NCBI GenBank assembly: GCA_021780315.1
Contig: JAJXYY010000030.1
Span: forward strand, 1 to 64,000
From: Acidobacteriota bacterium
GTDB taxonomy: Bacteria > Acidobacteriota > Terriglobia > Terriglobales > Acidobacteriaceae
Reading direction: 5' to 3'
DNA: 64,000 nt
Below the pieces are notes generated by a model. It was not told where the DNA came from, searched no databases, and saw only the letters and a list, made by a program, of their open reading frames with translations. The translations under genes and the position numbers were made by a program. This document shows positions 19,425 through 29,382 of the stretch, in pieces; within the stretch, counting starts at the first letter, position 1; each line of letters opens with the position of its first letter.

Positions 19425-20201
19425 CTACTGATTCACGCCGCTCGCCAGAAATCCTCCATCCACCACCAGTATCTCCCCAGTCACAAACGCCGAAGCATCA
19501 CTCGCCAGGAAAATCGCCGATCCCACCAGCTCCTCCGTCTTGCCAAACCGACCCATCGGAGTCCGCATTAACAACTCCTTGCCGCGCTCGCTTTCATCCA
19601 GCAACTTCTGGTTCAACGCCGTCCGGAATACCCCCGGGGCAATCGCATTCACCGTCACCCCCTGCGAACTCCACTCCACCGCCAGCGACTTCGTCAGCGC
19701 TCCCACAGCAGCTTTACTCGCCGCGTAAGCCGTCACTTCTTTCAAGCTCACAAACGTATTCAACGAAGCGATATTGATAATCCGTCCATAGCCACGCTCC
19801 AGCATGTGACGCCCAAAGATCTGGCACGCCCGCAGCGTCCCCGTCACGTTCGTGTCCATAATGTCGTCCCACACGTCTTCCGGAAAATCCACCGTCGGCG
19901 CACGCTTGATCTTGCCCGCGCAGTTGATCAAAATATCTACCTTGCCGAAGGCCTTCAGCGTCCCCTCCAACAAAGCCTCCAACGACCCACGGTCGCCCAC
20001 ATCCGACGTCAGCCGCAGCGACTTCCGGCCCTTGGCCTCAATCGCCGTCGCCGCCTCATCCACCTGCTCCGCACGGCGCGAACTCGCCACCACATCGGCT
20101 CCGGCCTCCGCCAGACCAATCGCCATCGCCAGCCCAATTCCAGACGTCCCACCCACAACAACTGCCGTCTTGCCGCTCAGATCAAACAACGGATGCCCCA
20201 T
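19425..20201 (-). CDS. SDR-family oxidoreductase (gluconate/uronate dehydrogenase-like)
   Basis: 'GKTAVVVGGTSGIGLAMAIGLAEAGADVV', 'YAASKAAVGALTKSLAVEW', C-terminal 'GEILVVDGGFLASGV'; next to gntK and uxaE. Confidence 0.85.
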   Translation of the reverse strand: MGHPLFDLSGKTAVVVGGTSGIGLAMAIGLAEAGADVVASSRRAEQVDEAATAIEAKGRKSLRLTSDVGDRGSLEALLEGTLKAFGKVDILINCAGKIKRAPTVDFPEDVWDDIMDTNVTGTLRACQIFGRHMLERGYGRIINIASLNTFVSLKEVTAYAASKAAVGALTKSLAVEWSSQGVTVNAIAPGVFRTALNQKLLDESERGKELLMRTPMGRFGKTEELVGSAIFLASDASAFVTGEILVVDGGFLASGVNQ

Positions 20202-20212
20202 CGAAAATCCCT

Positions 20213-20743
20213 CTATTCCTTCGTAGTCTTTTCTTGCTTGGACGATTTGCCAGCAGGAAGTTGCGCCAGTATCTCGCGCACAACCTCCTCCGGGCTACGG
20301 TCATTTACTATACGCAATGCATCTACCGGTCGTTCCAATGTAGCCAACTGGCTGTCCAGCAGCTTCCCCGTCATGAACTCATGCTGCCGTGCAGCCAACC
20401 GCTCCGCAATCAACTCCCGCGAACCATCCAGCAGCACGAAATCCACCGCTCCCGCTGGCATCCCAGACGACAGCGTGGCACGGTACTTCTCCTTCAGCGC
20501 GGAGCACGCCAGCACCCCACCGCTCCCCGCCTCGTACCACCCCCGCATCAGCCGGTTCAACTCCTCCAGCCATGGCTGCCGGTCATCGTCATTCAACGCC
20601 TCACCGGCAGCCATCTTCTGCTTGTTCGACACGGGGTGATAGTCGTCCGCATCCGCAAAGACGCATCCGGTCCGCTCTGCCAGCAGCGTCCCAATCGTCG
20701 TCTTCCCAGACCCACTCACGCCCATCAATACAACAATCATCAC
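20213..20743 (-). CDS. gntK: Gluconokinase
   Basis: 'MIVVLMGVSGSGKTTIGTLLAERTGCVFADADDYHPVSNKQKMAAGEALNDDDRQPWL' is the GntK signature. Confidence 0.93.
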   Translation of the reverse strand: MMIVVLMGVSGSGKTTIGTLLAERTGCVFADADDYHPVSNKQKMAAGEALNDDDRQPWLEELNRLMRGWYEAGSGGVLACSALKEKYRATLSSGMPAGAVDFVLLDGSRELIAERLAARQHEFMTGKLLDSQLATLERPVDALRIVNDRSPEEVVREILAQLPAGKSSKQEKTTKE

Positions 20744-20764
20744 GCTGACCCTTACCTGTTCTCG

Positions 20765-22027
20765 TTACAGTCCCAGAAACACTGGCTTGATGTGCCGCTC
20801 AAACAGGTTCGTCGTCACGTTCTTCGCCACAATTGCCTCATTCGCTTCCAGTGCCTTCAGATACCGGTCGCCCATCTTGGCCGCCACCTTGAACCCAACA
20901 TGCAGCAACTGCCGGAAGCTCGAGTTGTACGCCGCATTGCTCTGTACATGACGCAGCGCCGACGTGTACTGCTCGCTCGTCCAGCCATTCACCTCAGCCG
21001 GTGTCGGCAGCTTCGTAGGATCGATATCGATCACCGTCGCATACGGCGCGCACAACTCCTCCGCATGCGCAAACGCCTCCGCGTAAACCTCCTTGGCAAT
21101 CTCCAGTCCCGAGCCACCGGCCTCTGCCAAACCAATCAACTCTTCCAGCCACGTCGTCCCGGCCGTCTTCACATGCACGCCCACATCAAATCGCTTCACC
21201 GCATCGTGAATCGCCTTGTAGATCGAAAACTTGTCCGACCCCGAGTGAACGCTCAGCTTCAAATTATCCGGCAACCCGTACGTCTTGATCGCAAATGCAA
21301 TCGCCGCCAGGTCTTCGTTGAACTCCTTCGTAAACTGCGCTACATCCCCCACATAGTCCACGCCCTTGTTGAAACGGCCCGTAAACTTCGGCGCAATCGT
21401 CTGGATCGGAATCTTCTCATCCGCAATCGCCGCCAGAATAATCAGCAACTCCACCGGCGTCTGCGGCGCATCCGTCTCGTCCATCGAAACCTCAGGCACA
21501 AACTTCCCAACGCCCTTCTTCTCCACCAACAGTCGGTAGATCTCGCCCGCATGCTGCACCGCAGCCAGAAACTTGTTCGCCACCCCACGCACAAACGCCG
21601 CATCCGTCTGGAATGGCGCATCAATGTGCGGTATCGTCACCGTGCCCACCAACTCCGGATGACGAGCCACAAATGCATCCACATCGCTCTCCTTCGCCGG
21701 CTTGCCAATCAGGTCAGCCACATCCAGCGTAAAGAAGTCGCATGGCTCCAGAAAACGTCCCACTGTATTCAAATTGATGTGGTCCGCATCCAGAAAATAA
21801 GGTTTCGTCCAGCCCAAAGCCTTCACAGCGGCATCCGCCGCAACCCGCGTCATGCTCGGCTCAGAACCGATAATCATGTGCTCGCGGTTGGACTTGTTCC
21901 ACACCGGTACGACCTCAACACCGGCATCTGCCGCCATCACACATGCTGCCAACTGCGCCTTCGCCTGATGCGCAAAACGATCCCCTACGCCAACGGAATA
22001 CTTCGGTAGCCTCAATCCATCACTCAT
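20765..22027 (-). CDS. uxaE: Tagaturonate/fructuronate epimerase family protein
   Basis: 'KYSVGVGDRFAHQAKAQLAACVMAADAGVEVVPVWNKSNREHMIIGSEP..', 'VSMDETDAPQTPVELLIILAAIADEKIPIQTIAPKFTGRFNKGVDYVGD'; next to gntK and SDR. Confidence 0.85.
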   Translation of the reverse strand: MSDGLRLPKYSVGVGDRFAHQAKAQLAACVMAADAGVEVVPVWNKSNREHMIIGSEPSMTRVAADAAVKALGWTKPYFLDADHINLNTVGRFLEPCDFFTLDVADLIGKPAKESDVDAFVARHPELVGTVTIPHIDAPFQTDAAFVRGVANKFLAAVQHAGEIYRLLVEKKGVGKFVPEVSMDETDAPQTPVELLIILAAIADEKIPIQTIAPKFTGRFNKGVDYVGDVAQFTKEFNEDLAAIAFAIKTYGLPDNLKLSVHSGSDKFSIYKAIHDAVKRFDVGVHVKTAGTTWLEELIGLAEAGGSGLEIAKEVYAEAFAHAEELCAPYATVIDIDPTKLPTPAEVNGWTSEQYTSALRHVQSNAAYNSSFRQLLHVGFKVAAKMGDRYLKALEANEAIVAKNVTTNLFERHIKPVFLGL

Positions 22028-22053
22028 CGAATTTCATTCTCCATCTCAAGTCT

Positions 22054-22070
22054 AATTGGTCGAACCAATT
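22054..22070. promoter_or_regulatory. GntR/FadR-type operator palindrome upstream of uxaE
   Basis: AATTGGT-CGA-ACCAATT, perfect 7-bp arms, 27 bp upstream of the uxaE start; resembles the ExuR/UxuR consensus (AATTGGTATACCAATT) as recalled. Confidence 0.65.
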
Positions 22071-22212
22071 CCAGCCGTCCAAGCATACCGACTCTCCCCC
22101 ATAATCCGCAAATTAAATGCAACAAACATCCTCAGCCCCTCGCCCAGACCAAGTACCTGCTCCTGCACTTGCCTCTTAACCCTGCACTCGCACTAGCCTT
22201 TGCCTGTTTCTA

Positions 22213-22335
22213 GTTGTCATCCTTCGCGCAGCGGAGGACCTGCTGTTGCACTTGTTCTTGTACTGGCATTCGCCTTTGCTTGTTTTTTTAGTGGTCATCC
22301 TTCGCGTAGCGGAGGACCTGCTGTTGCACTTGTTC
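22213..22335. repeat. Two copies of the dispersed repeat 'GTYGTCATCCTTCGCGYAGCGGAGGACCTGCTGTTGC'; third copy at 34839
   Basis: Copies start at 22213 and 22291 (78-bp period) and at 34839, nearly identical over ~37 bp. Confidence 0.85.
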
Positions 22336-22346
22336 CACACCGCCCC

Positions 22347-23621
22347 CTACCCCTTGAACCGCCCCTCATACGCCCACAATCCCAGCCCAGGATTCGAGAT
22401 GAAAAATATCTCTTCCCCATCCACCACATTCCACCCATCCTGCAGCTTCGTCACGTCGTACTTTGCCGAGTACTCCGCCAGATCCCCATACTCAAAATGC
22501 GCCGCTTCAATCTCCTCCCGCGTCAAATGCCCCGGGCAGTACCGAATCGTAAACCGCCCCTCGCTCGACCCATGAATCAGGTGCGCCGCCGCACTCAAAT
22601 TCCCCGCCAGCTCCGGATCGTCCTTTACCGCCTCCAGTGTCGCCGGCGTCCCGCAGTACCCATACTTCCGAATCAGCGTATCGATCGCCCCATCCTCGCC
22701 AAACTCATGCACCCCCGGAGCCAGCACAATCAACTCCGCCCCATCCGCCAACGCCATCCGCGTCCGGTACACACTCTTATTCCCCAGCCACGTACTCCGA
22801 AACTCATGCGGATCAAGAAACACTACGGCCTTCTTGATCTCCCGGTCCATCATCAGAAAGTTCACCTTCAGGCTCAGCGCCGCCGCCTTCTCGAAGCACT
22901 CCGCGTCATCCCCCACATACATCCCGCGAATCACCAGCTTGCCCGCGGCATTCTTTCCCACCACCGTCTGCACGTACACAATCGGCATCCCCTTGGCAAA
23001 GTGCTCACTCGCATAGTTCAGCACCCGCCGCACCGGAGTCTCCGCCCGCCCCATCATTCGCTCCATCCCATACACCGCACCCAGAAAATGCGAGCGATGA
23101 ATCCCCATCACTCCACCCGTACCCACAAAAATATTCTTGTTCCCATTCGCCATCCCCACCACTTCATGCGGAACCACCTGCCCAATCGACAGAATCAGAT
23201 CATGCCCGCCATCCCGCAGCAGCTTGTTCACCTGCGCCGGCCACGTGTAGTCCAGCTTCCCCTCGCTCACCTCGTACATGAACTCGCTCGGCACCTCTCC
23301 CAGCGTCACAATATCGTTCCGCCAGTCATGCACCCGGAACAACCCTCGCGGAGTCTTCCCAAACATCGTGGCAATCTCATGGTCGGTCATCGCCTTGTGC
23401 GTTCCCAGCGCAGGCAGCACATCCACCAGCTTCTCCCCGTAGTACTCCCACGCCAACTCCGTCAGCATCCCGCTCTGCGAGTGCATCCGCGTAAAGTCCG
23501 GCGGAACCACCAGCACTCGCTTCCGTTCCCCAATCATCTCCAGCGCGGTAAACAAATTCGCCCGCACCTCCGCGGGCGACATCTCGGTACTAGGCGATCC
23601 AGCTGCAAAATATAAGCTCAT
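22347..23621 (-). CDS. LarA-family (DUF2088) nickel-dependent hydroxyacid racemase/epimerase homolog
   Basis: 'VVPPDFTRMHSQSGMLTE', 'LPALGTHKAMTDHEI', 'VVPHEVVGMANGNKNIFVGTGGVMGIHRSHF': His and Lys positions match the LarA Ni/NPN-binding motifs. Confidence 0.85.
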   Translation of the reverse strand: MSLYFAAGSPSTEMSPAEVRANLFTALEMIGERKRVLVVPPDFTRMHSQSGMLTELAWEYYGEKLVDVLPALGTHKAMTDHEIATMFGKTPRGLFRVHDWRNDIVTLGEVPSEFMYEVSEGKLDYTWPAQVNKLLRDGGHDLILSIGQVVPHEVVGMANGNKNIFVGTGGVMGIHRSHFLGAVYGMERMMGRAETPVRRVLNYASEHFAKGMPIVYVQTVVGKNAAGKLVIRGMYVGDDAECFEKAAALSLKVNFLMMDREIKKAVVFLDPHEFRSTWLGNKSVYRTRMALADGAELIVLAPGVHEFGEDGAIDTLIRKYGYCGTPATLEAVKDDPELAGNLSAAAHLIHGSSEGRFTIRYCPGHLTREEIEAAHFEYGDLAEYSAKYDVTKLQDGWNVVDGEEIFFISNPGLGLWAYEGRFKG

Positions 23622-23929
23622 AGGCCGTCCATTTTACCCCTTCTAGCCAAATGGTAGTACCGCACCAACCATCGATCCAACATCTCCATCCAGCACCGCC
23701 TTTTGCTATCCCATCAAATTCACCCATCACAAATCTAGCCACCCGCAACGTCACGTGCTAGCATCCCGCAATACCACATAGGTTGTACCCGCCTCACCTC
23801 TGCACTTCTTCGTACTCCTTCTCTCGCACTCTGGGTCTGCAGTCACCGGCTACCTCGCTCGTCATCCGCGACGCGAATCACCACTCGCGCCCAGTCCTCC
23901 TCCAACTGCGCCACCTTATCGAGGCTTCC

Positions 23930-25768
23930 ATGAAGATCACCCTCCGTCTCGTCCTTGCCGCCCTGGCCATCTGCTTCCTCTCTCTGCCCGCCAGCACGCT
24001 CTTCGCAGCCGAAAAGGCCGAAGTCCAGGACCGCACCGCCGCCTCCCAGACCGTCACCTTCGACGTCTACCTCCCCCTCCAGCATCACGACCAGCTTGAA
24101 GATCTCCTCAACTCCCTCCACAACCCCGACTCTCCCAGCTATCACAAATGGCTCACCCCGGCTGAGTTCAACGCCCGCTTCGCCGCCACCGCCGACACTG
24201 TCTCGACTATCCAGCAGCAGCTCTCCTCCTACGGACTCAACGTCGCCGTCCTCTCCCCTCACCAACTCCATGTCACCGGCCCCGCGGCCTCCGTCGAACA
24301 CGCGCTTGGAACCGTCCTCAAAAATGCCACCTACCCCAGCGGTAAAAAAACTATCGTTGCCACCCAGTCCCTCACCCCCGTCTCCTCGCTCGCCCAGGCC
24401 AACGCAGTCGTCACCGGACTCTCCGGCATGATCCGCATGCGCGCCCACTCCCAGCGGCTCGCCCAGCCTTCCAACCGCTACACCTCCGGTGGACCCTACT
24501 GGTTCGACGATCTCAAGCAGGCCTACAGCTACCCCAGCTATCAGGAGCTCAACGGCAAAGGCGTCACCATCGGAATCCTCATGGCCGGAGACTTCAACCC
24601 AGCCGACATGGACCTCTACTTCGGCCACGAAAAGCTGGCCACGCCCCACTACACTTCCATCCCCGTAAACGGAGGCTCCCCCTTCGATCCCAATGGCTCC
24701 TTTGAGACCCACCTCGACCTACAGCAGTCCGGCGGTATGGCTCCCAAGGCCGACGTCGTCCTCTACAACCTCCCCGACCTCAGCGACACCAACATCATGG
24801 CCGGTCTCACCCAGATCCTCAATGATAACCGCGCCGACGTCGTCAGCATGTCCTTCGGTGGACCGGAAATCTTCTACACCGCGGCCTTCAACGGTGGCAT
24901 CGACTACACCTACATCCTCCAGCAGTACGACGATCTCTTCGCCCAGGGCAACGCCCAGGGAATCACCTTCATCGCATCCTCCGGCGACTCCGGCGGCCTC
25001 GCCGCTGTTCCCCTCGCCTGCTTTGATCCCACCGCCACCGCCACCTGTGGCAGCGCCATCGCCTCCGTCGAGTCCCCAGCCTCCTCACCCCACGTCACCG
25101 CCGTTGGCGGCACCAACCTCGTCACCACCTACACCGGAATCCCCGGCGACCTCAACTCCACCTACATCCGCGAGCAAGCCTTCGCCGATCCCCTCGCTGG
25201 AGACATCTTCTACGGAACTCCAGCCACAGGCAGCGTCTGGGGGTCAGGTGGTGGTGACAGCATCGTCTACAGAAAGCCCCACTATCAGCGCTACGTCCAC
25301 ACCGGCAACGAGCACTTCCGCACCGTGCCCGACGTAGCCCTCCACATGGGTGGATGCCCCAACGGTGCCATCTCCTGTAGCCCCGACGATAGCGCAGACA
25401 TCGACGTCATCGGCGGCGCAGCCTACGGGGTCATCGGTACCAGCGCCTCCGCACCGGACTTCGCTGGCCTCACCGCACTCACCATCCAACGCTTCCACTC
25501 CCGCCTCGGCAACGAGAACTACTACATCTACGCCCTCGCCGCCTCCGAACAAAATCGTGGCGACGACCGCGAAGATGACCACAGCGATCGCCGCCGTCCC
25601 TCATCCCTCGTCTTCCGCACCGGCATCCCAGGATTCAACGGCGTCTTCTCCACCACCCCCCGCGGCTACAACCGTGTCCTCGGCAACGGAACCGTCAACG
25701 GCGTCAACTTCCTCCTCGCCCCCGAGATTCCCGTCGCTGGCACCCCACAAACCCCCAGCAACCCATAA
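23930..25768 (+). CDS. S53-family (sedolisin/kumamolisin) serine-carboxyl peptidase precursor
   Basis: Signal peptide, pro-kumamolisin activation domain ('NPDSPSYHKWLTPAEFNARFA'), catalytic 'GTSASAPDFAGL'. Confidence 0.93.
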   Translation: MKITLRLVLAALAICFLSLPASTLFAAEKAEVQDRTAASQTVTFDVYLPLQHHDQLEDLLNSLHNPDSPSYHKWLTPAEFNARFAATADTVSTIQQQLSSYGLNVAVLSPHQLHVTGPAASVEHALGTVLKNATYPSGKKTIVATQSLTPVSSLAQANAVVTGLSGMIRMRAHSQRLAQPSNRYTSGGPYWFDDLKQAYSYPSYQELNGKGVTIGILMAGDFNPADMDLYFGHEKLATPHYTSIPVNGGSPFDPNGSFETHLDLQQSGGMAPKADVVLYNLPDLSDTNIMAGLTQILNDNRADVVSMSFGGPEIFYTAAFNGGIDYTYILQQYDDLFAQGNAQGITFIASSGDSGGLAAVPLACFDPTATATCGSAIASVESPASSPHVTAVGGTNLVTTYTGIPGDLNSTYIREQAFADPLAGDIFYGTPATGSVWGSGGGDSIVYRKPHYQRYVHTGNEHFRTVPDVALHMGGCPNGAISCSPDDSADIDVIGGAAYGVIGTSASAPDFAGLTALTIQRFHSRLGNENYYIYALAASEQNRGDDREDDHSDRRRPSSLVFRTGIPGFNGVFSTTPRGYNRVLGNGTVNGVNFLLAPEIPVAGTPQTPSNP

Positions 25769-25785
25769 CCCAAAACTCCAACAAA

Positions 25786-25824
25786 AAGCGGGAGCAGACC
25801 GAACCATCCGGTCTGCTCCCGCTT
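25786..25824. terminator. Bidirectional intrinsic terminator between S53 peptidase and uxaC
   Basis: Perfect 15-bp arms AAGCGGGAGCAGACC / GGTCTGCTCCCGCTT with 9-nt loop between convergent genes. Confidence 0.85.
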
Positions 25825-25840
25825 GCTTCTCGCTCACGCC

Positions 25841-27247
25841 CTACAGCTTGTAAGCTTTCTTCACCAGACCCACCGTCAGGTCCTTCACCACTTCGAACGC
25901 CTCTGCCTCATCCAGCCGGTGCTCGGCCACCAGCCGTCCCAGAAACGCGCAATCAATCCTACGTGCCACATCATGCCGCGACGGTATTGAGAGGAACGCC
26001 CGCGTATCGTCGTTGAACCCCACCGTGTTGTAGAACCCAGCCGTCTCTGTCGCCGTCTCCCGAAACCGCATCATCCCCTCTGGAGAGTCGTGGAACCACC
26101 AAGGCGGACCCAGCTTCAGCGCCGGATAGTGCCCCGCCAGCGGTGCCAGCTCCCGCGAGAACACCGTCTCATCCAGAGTAAACAGGATGAACGTCAGCCG
26201 CGAGTCGTTCCCATACTTGTTCAGCAACGGACGTAGATTCCGCACATACTCCGTCGGCGAAGGCATATCCGCGCCCTTGTCACGCCCAAACTTCTCATAC
26301 ACCTTCAAGTTGTGGTTCCGAACGCTCCCCGGATGCAACTGCATCGTCAGACCGTCCTCTACGCTCATCCCCGCCATCTCCGTCAGCATCTGCGCCTGGA
26401 ACAACTCCTGCTCCGCCGCCGTCGAACTACCCGATAGTATCCGCTGGTACAACGCCTCCGCCGCACCCGCATCCAGGTCCGCCGTCCGCGCCGTCAAATG
26501 TCCATGGTCCGTCGCCGTCGCACCCAGCTTCTTGAAGAACGCACGCCGGTTCCGCAGCGCATTCAGATACCCCCTGTAGCTACCAACATCCTCTCCGGAC
26601 ATCGCCCCCAGTTTCGCAATGTTATCCAGAAATCCCGCATACTCCGCATCAATCACCGCATCCGGACGAAACGTCGGCACCACCCGTCCCTTCCAGCCGG
26701 AATCCCGGATCTCCTGGTGATACTCCAGCGTATCCAGCGGCGAATCCGTCGTCGCCAGAACCTCAATATTGAACTTCTCGAACAGCGCCCGCGGACGAAA
26801 CTCCGGCGTCCCCAGCTTCTGCGCAATCAAATCGTAGTAAGCATCCGCATTCTCAGGCGACAGCCGCTCCGTCAACCCAAACTGGTTCTCAAACGTATAG
26901 TCCAGCCACAGCCGCGTAGGCGTCCCGCGAAACAGATAATAGTGCTTCGCAAAGATCCGCCACACCTCCCGCGGATCGGCCTGCTCCTTCCCATCCACCT
27001 GCGGAATCCCCAGAGACTCCAGCGAAACTCCCTGCGAATACAGCATCCGGAAGATGTAATGATCCGGCTGAATCAGCAACGCCGCAGGATTAGGAAACGC
27101 CGCATTCTCCGCAAACCACCGTGGGTCCGTATGTCCGTGCGGCGAGATGATCGGCAGGTCCTTCACCACCGCATACAGCTTCACAGCCACGGCACGCGCC
27201 GCACCTTCAACAGGAAATAAACGCTTCGCATCCAACATCGTCGTCAC
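25841..27247 (-). CDS. uxaC: Glucuronate isomerase
   Basis: 'DLPIISPHGHTDPRWFAENAAFPNPAALLIQPDHYIFRMLYSQGV', 'GFNDDTRAFLSIPSRHDVARRI'. Confidence 0.95.
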   Translation of the reverse strand: MTTMLDAKRLFPVEGAARAVAVKLYAVVKDLPIISPHGHTDPRWFAENAAFPNPAALLIQPDHYIFRMLYSQGVSLESLGIPQVDGKEQADPREVWRIFAKHYYLFRGTPTRLWLDYTFENQFGLTERLSPENADAYYDLIAQKLGTPEFRPRALFEKFNIEVLATTDSPLDTLEYHQEIRDSGWKGRVVPTFRPDAVIDAEYAGFLDNIAKLGAMSGEDVGSYRGYLNALRNRRAFFKKLGATATDHGHLTARTADLDAGAAEALYQRILSGSSTAAEQELFQAQMLTEMAGMSVEDGLTMQLHPGSVRNHNLKVYEKFGRDKGADMPSPTEYVRNLRPLLNKYGNDSRLTFILFTLDETVFSRELAPLAGHYPALKLGPPWWFHDSPEGMMRFRETATETAGFYNTVGFNDDTRAFLSIPSRHDVARRIDCAFLGRLVAEHRLDEAEAFEVVKDLTVGLVKKAYKL

Positions 27248-27375
27248 TCACCCTTCTTCACATTCAAGTCGCGTTCACGAACGCCAGCCTTAGCAGCCTA
27301 TCAAAAATTGGACGGACCACGCTCAAAACTCCGCAAATCCCCAAAAAACATTGCCGGTCAACTCCCCCTCCAAAG

Positions 27376-27401
27376 AAAAAGGGCACCCGCCAGGGGTGCC
27401 C
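27376..27401 (-). terminator. Intrinsic terminator of the porin gene
   Basis: GGGCACCC-gccag-GGGTGCCC with AAAAA on its left (T-tract on minus). Confidence 0.7.
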
Positions 27402-27423
27402 CATCTCAGTCTTGCAGTACAGC

Positions 27424-29259
27424 CTACGGCAGGTAGTAGCGGAAGCTCGTGAACACCATGTTGTTGGTGCCCTTCGGAGCCGCCACTGCGCCACCCGTCA
27501 AGCCGCCGTTGCCAGCCCACGCGCCACGCTGCAGATAGCTATACATCAGCTCATACTGCACCTTGCCCTTGGGGCCCTGGTAGAAGCGGTAGATGTAGCC
27601 CAGCGAACCTTCCGTTACCACGCGAGTCGCCGCGCCGCAGCTTCCAGCAGCAGTGTACGGAGGTGCGCCGGCAAAGCCGTTACCCGCCGTACCCGGCAGA
27701 CCTTCCGTGTTGCAACCCGTGTTGTTCAGCGTAATCGGCGCATAGCCAACCAGCTTCCCGGCAGCATTCAGGTAGGTCGTGCGCTGGATGTACTCGGAAC
27801 CCGCATACGCCAGCAGGTCCAGCTTCTTCGTCGGATGTGCTTCCAACGAGAACAGGCCCTGGTACGAGCGCAAAGGCTCCAGCGTGCCATCCGGATGAAC
27901 CGTCGTATCCGGCAGACCAACCGTGCCATAACGGCCAACACCATCGCCAGCCATCACGTGCACACCGAGATCAACATACTTGCTCGGAGAAACCCGGATG
28001 TTGCCAATCACGCCGCCGCCAACCTTGGTGTTGTTCGTCGCACCAGCAGCACTGGGCGTCGTCGCAGACTGGTTCGGGTAGTAACGATCACGGAAGAAGC
28101 TCGCAACGCCACCAACTTCGATGTGCGCATGCTTCGGATCGAACGCAACCTTCGCAATAATGTCAGGCGAAACGTTGTTCGTGTAGTTCGTCGTCGGGTT
28201 CAGCAGGCCACCAGGGTTACCCGCGCCGCCGATAAAGAAGTTGTTCGGTGCATTTGCAGCCGCAAACGTCGTCTGCGAACCTTCCAAAGCCACCGCAACC
28301 GTAGTCAGGCTGCCCAGCTTCTGCTGCGCGCGAACACCATACTGACGTGCCCAGCTGAAACCCACGTGGTACTGAGGGTCAATCGTCTGTGGCAGGTTCT
28401 CCGTACGGGCATCCGTTCCAACCTTCGTCTCCGTCACCAACGACCACATCTGGCCGCCTGTGAACTTGAAGCCGCTGTCGGTCGCAACCTGACCCCAGAT
28501 CTGACGCTGACGCAAAGGATAGCTGTTGCTCTCGTTGTTGTTGCTCGAAACACCGGCGTTCAGGAAGTCGGCCTCAAAGTAGCCCGAGTACTTGAACATC
28601 CCGTTCTTGGCTTCAATCAATCCACCCAGACGGCTCTGACGACCCGTCGCATTGAACTCGCTCACATGGGCATTGCCCGCATTCATGAACGGAGTCGCGC
28701 CAAATGGCGTATTGATGTCCGAGTTCAGAGAGCGAGTACGGTAAACAGATTCAGCCGCGAAGAACGCAACCGGCGTAATCGTCACACCCTTGTAGTGAAT
28801 CGCCAGCGGAGACTCGAATTTGTCCGTCAAATCCTTCTTCGCATCGCTGATCGTCTGCGCCAGACCCGTGTTCGCAGCTTTCAAGTCCGTCACTGTGCTG
28901 TTCAACGTCGTCACCGCTTCAGTGTTGGCCTGCACGCTCGAGCTCACGCTCTGGGCCTGAGCCGTAGCAGCCGCTGCCGTCGCATTCGCAGCCTGCGCAT
29001 CCTGAGCCGTCGCCGCCAGCTTCGCATCCTTATCGGCAATCTGCGACTTCAGGCTGTTGATCTGAGCCTGCTGGCTCTGCATCTCTTCCCGCAGCTCGCG
29101 AATCTGCCGCTCCGTCGCCGACTCAACCGGTGCCTTCTTGGCAACCGCCTTCTTCGTCGTCTTCTTCGCCGGCGTAGCCGTCGAACTGGTTTGCGCTGGC
29201 ACCGATATGGCTGAAATCACCAGTATCGCCGCCAGAGTCGCTTGTAATTGCTTCGTCAT
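27424..29259 (-). CDS. Porin-like outer membrane beta-barrel with N-terminal coiled coil
   Basis: 'MTKQLQATLAAILVISAISVPAQ' signal; coiled coil 'IRELREEMQSQQAQINSLKSQIADKDAKL'; barrel ending in 'FTSFRYYLP'. Confidence 0.8.
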   Translation of the reverse strand: MTKQLQATLAAILVISAISVPAQTSSTATPAKKTTKKAVAKKAPVESATERQIRELREEMQSQQAQINSLKSQIADKDAKLAATAQDAQAANATAAAATAQAQSVSSSVQANTEAVTTLNSTVTDLKAANTGLAQTISDAKKDLTDKFESPLAIHYKGVTITPVAFFAAESVYRTRSLNSDINTPFGATPFMNAGNAHVSEFNATGRQSRLGGLIEAKNGMFKYSGYFEADFLNAGVSSNNNESNSYPLRQRQIWGQVATDSGFKFTGGQMWSLVTETKVGTDARTENLPQTIDPQYHVGFSWARQYGVRAQQKLGSLTTVAVALEGSQTTFAAANAPNNFFIGGAGNPGGLLNPTTNYTNNVSPDIIAKVAFDPKHAHIEVGGVASFFRDRYYPNQSATTPSAAGATNNTKVGGGVIGNIRVSPSKYVDLGVHVMAGDGVGRYGTVGLPDTTVHPDGTLEPLRSYQGLFSLEAHPTKKLDLLAYAGSEYIQRTTYLNAAGKLVGYAPITLNNTGCNTEGLPGTAGNGFAGAPPYTAAGSCGAATRVVTEGSLGYIYRFYQGPKGKVQYELMYSYLQRGAWAGNGGLTGGAVAAPKGTNNMVFTSFRYYLP

Positions 29260-29370
29260 GGATCCTCGCAAAATAGTAGAAAGGCCAAGGACGTAACAGA
29301 ACGCAACATGACCCCTTTCAGGCCACGTTCACACTCTTCCTTTGCTCTTTGTCATCAATCCTCGCAGCCT

Positions 29371-29382
29371 TTTGTTAACAAA
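29371..29382. promoter_or_regulatory. Perfect palindrome TTTGTTAACAAA between divergent porin and GH20 genes
   Basis: 12-bp perfect inverted repeat in the divergent intergenic region. Confidence 0.3.

Noticed and set aside
20234-23615. Long plus ORFs (591 aa, 471 aa)
   Set aside because: Antisense to gntK/uxaE and the LarA homolog; no recognisable motifs.
27412-29214. 600-aa plus ORF
   Set aside because: Antisense to the porin-like gene; Arg/Gln-rich shadow frame.
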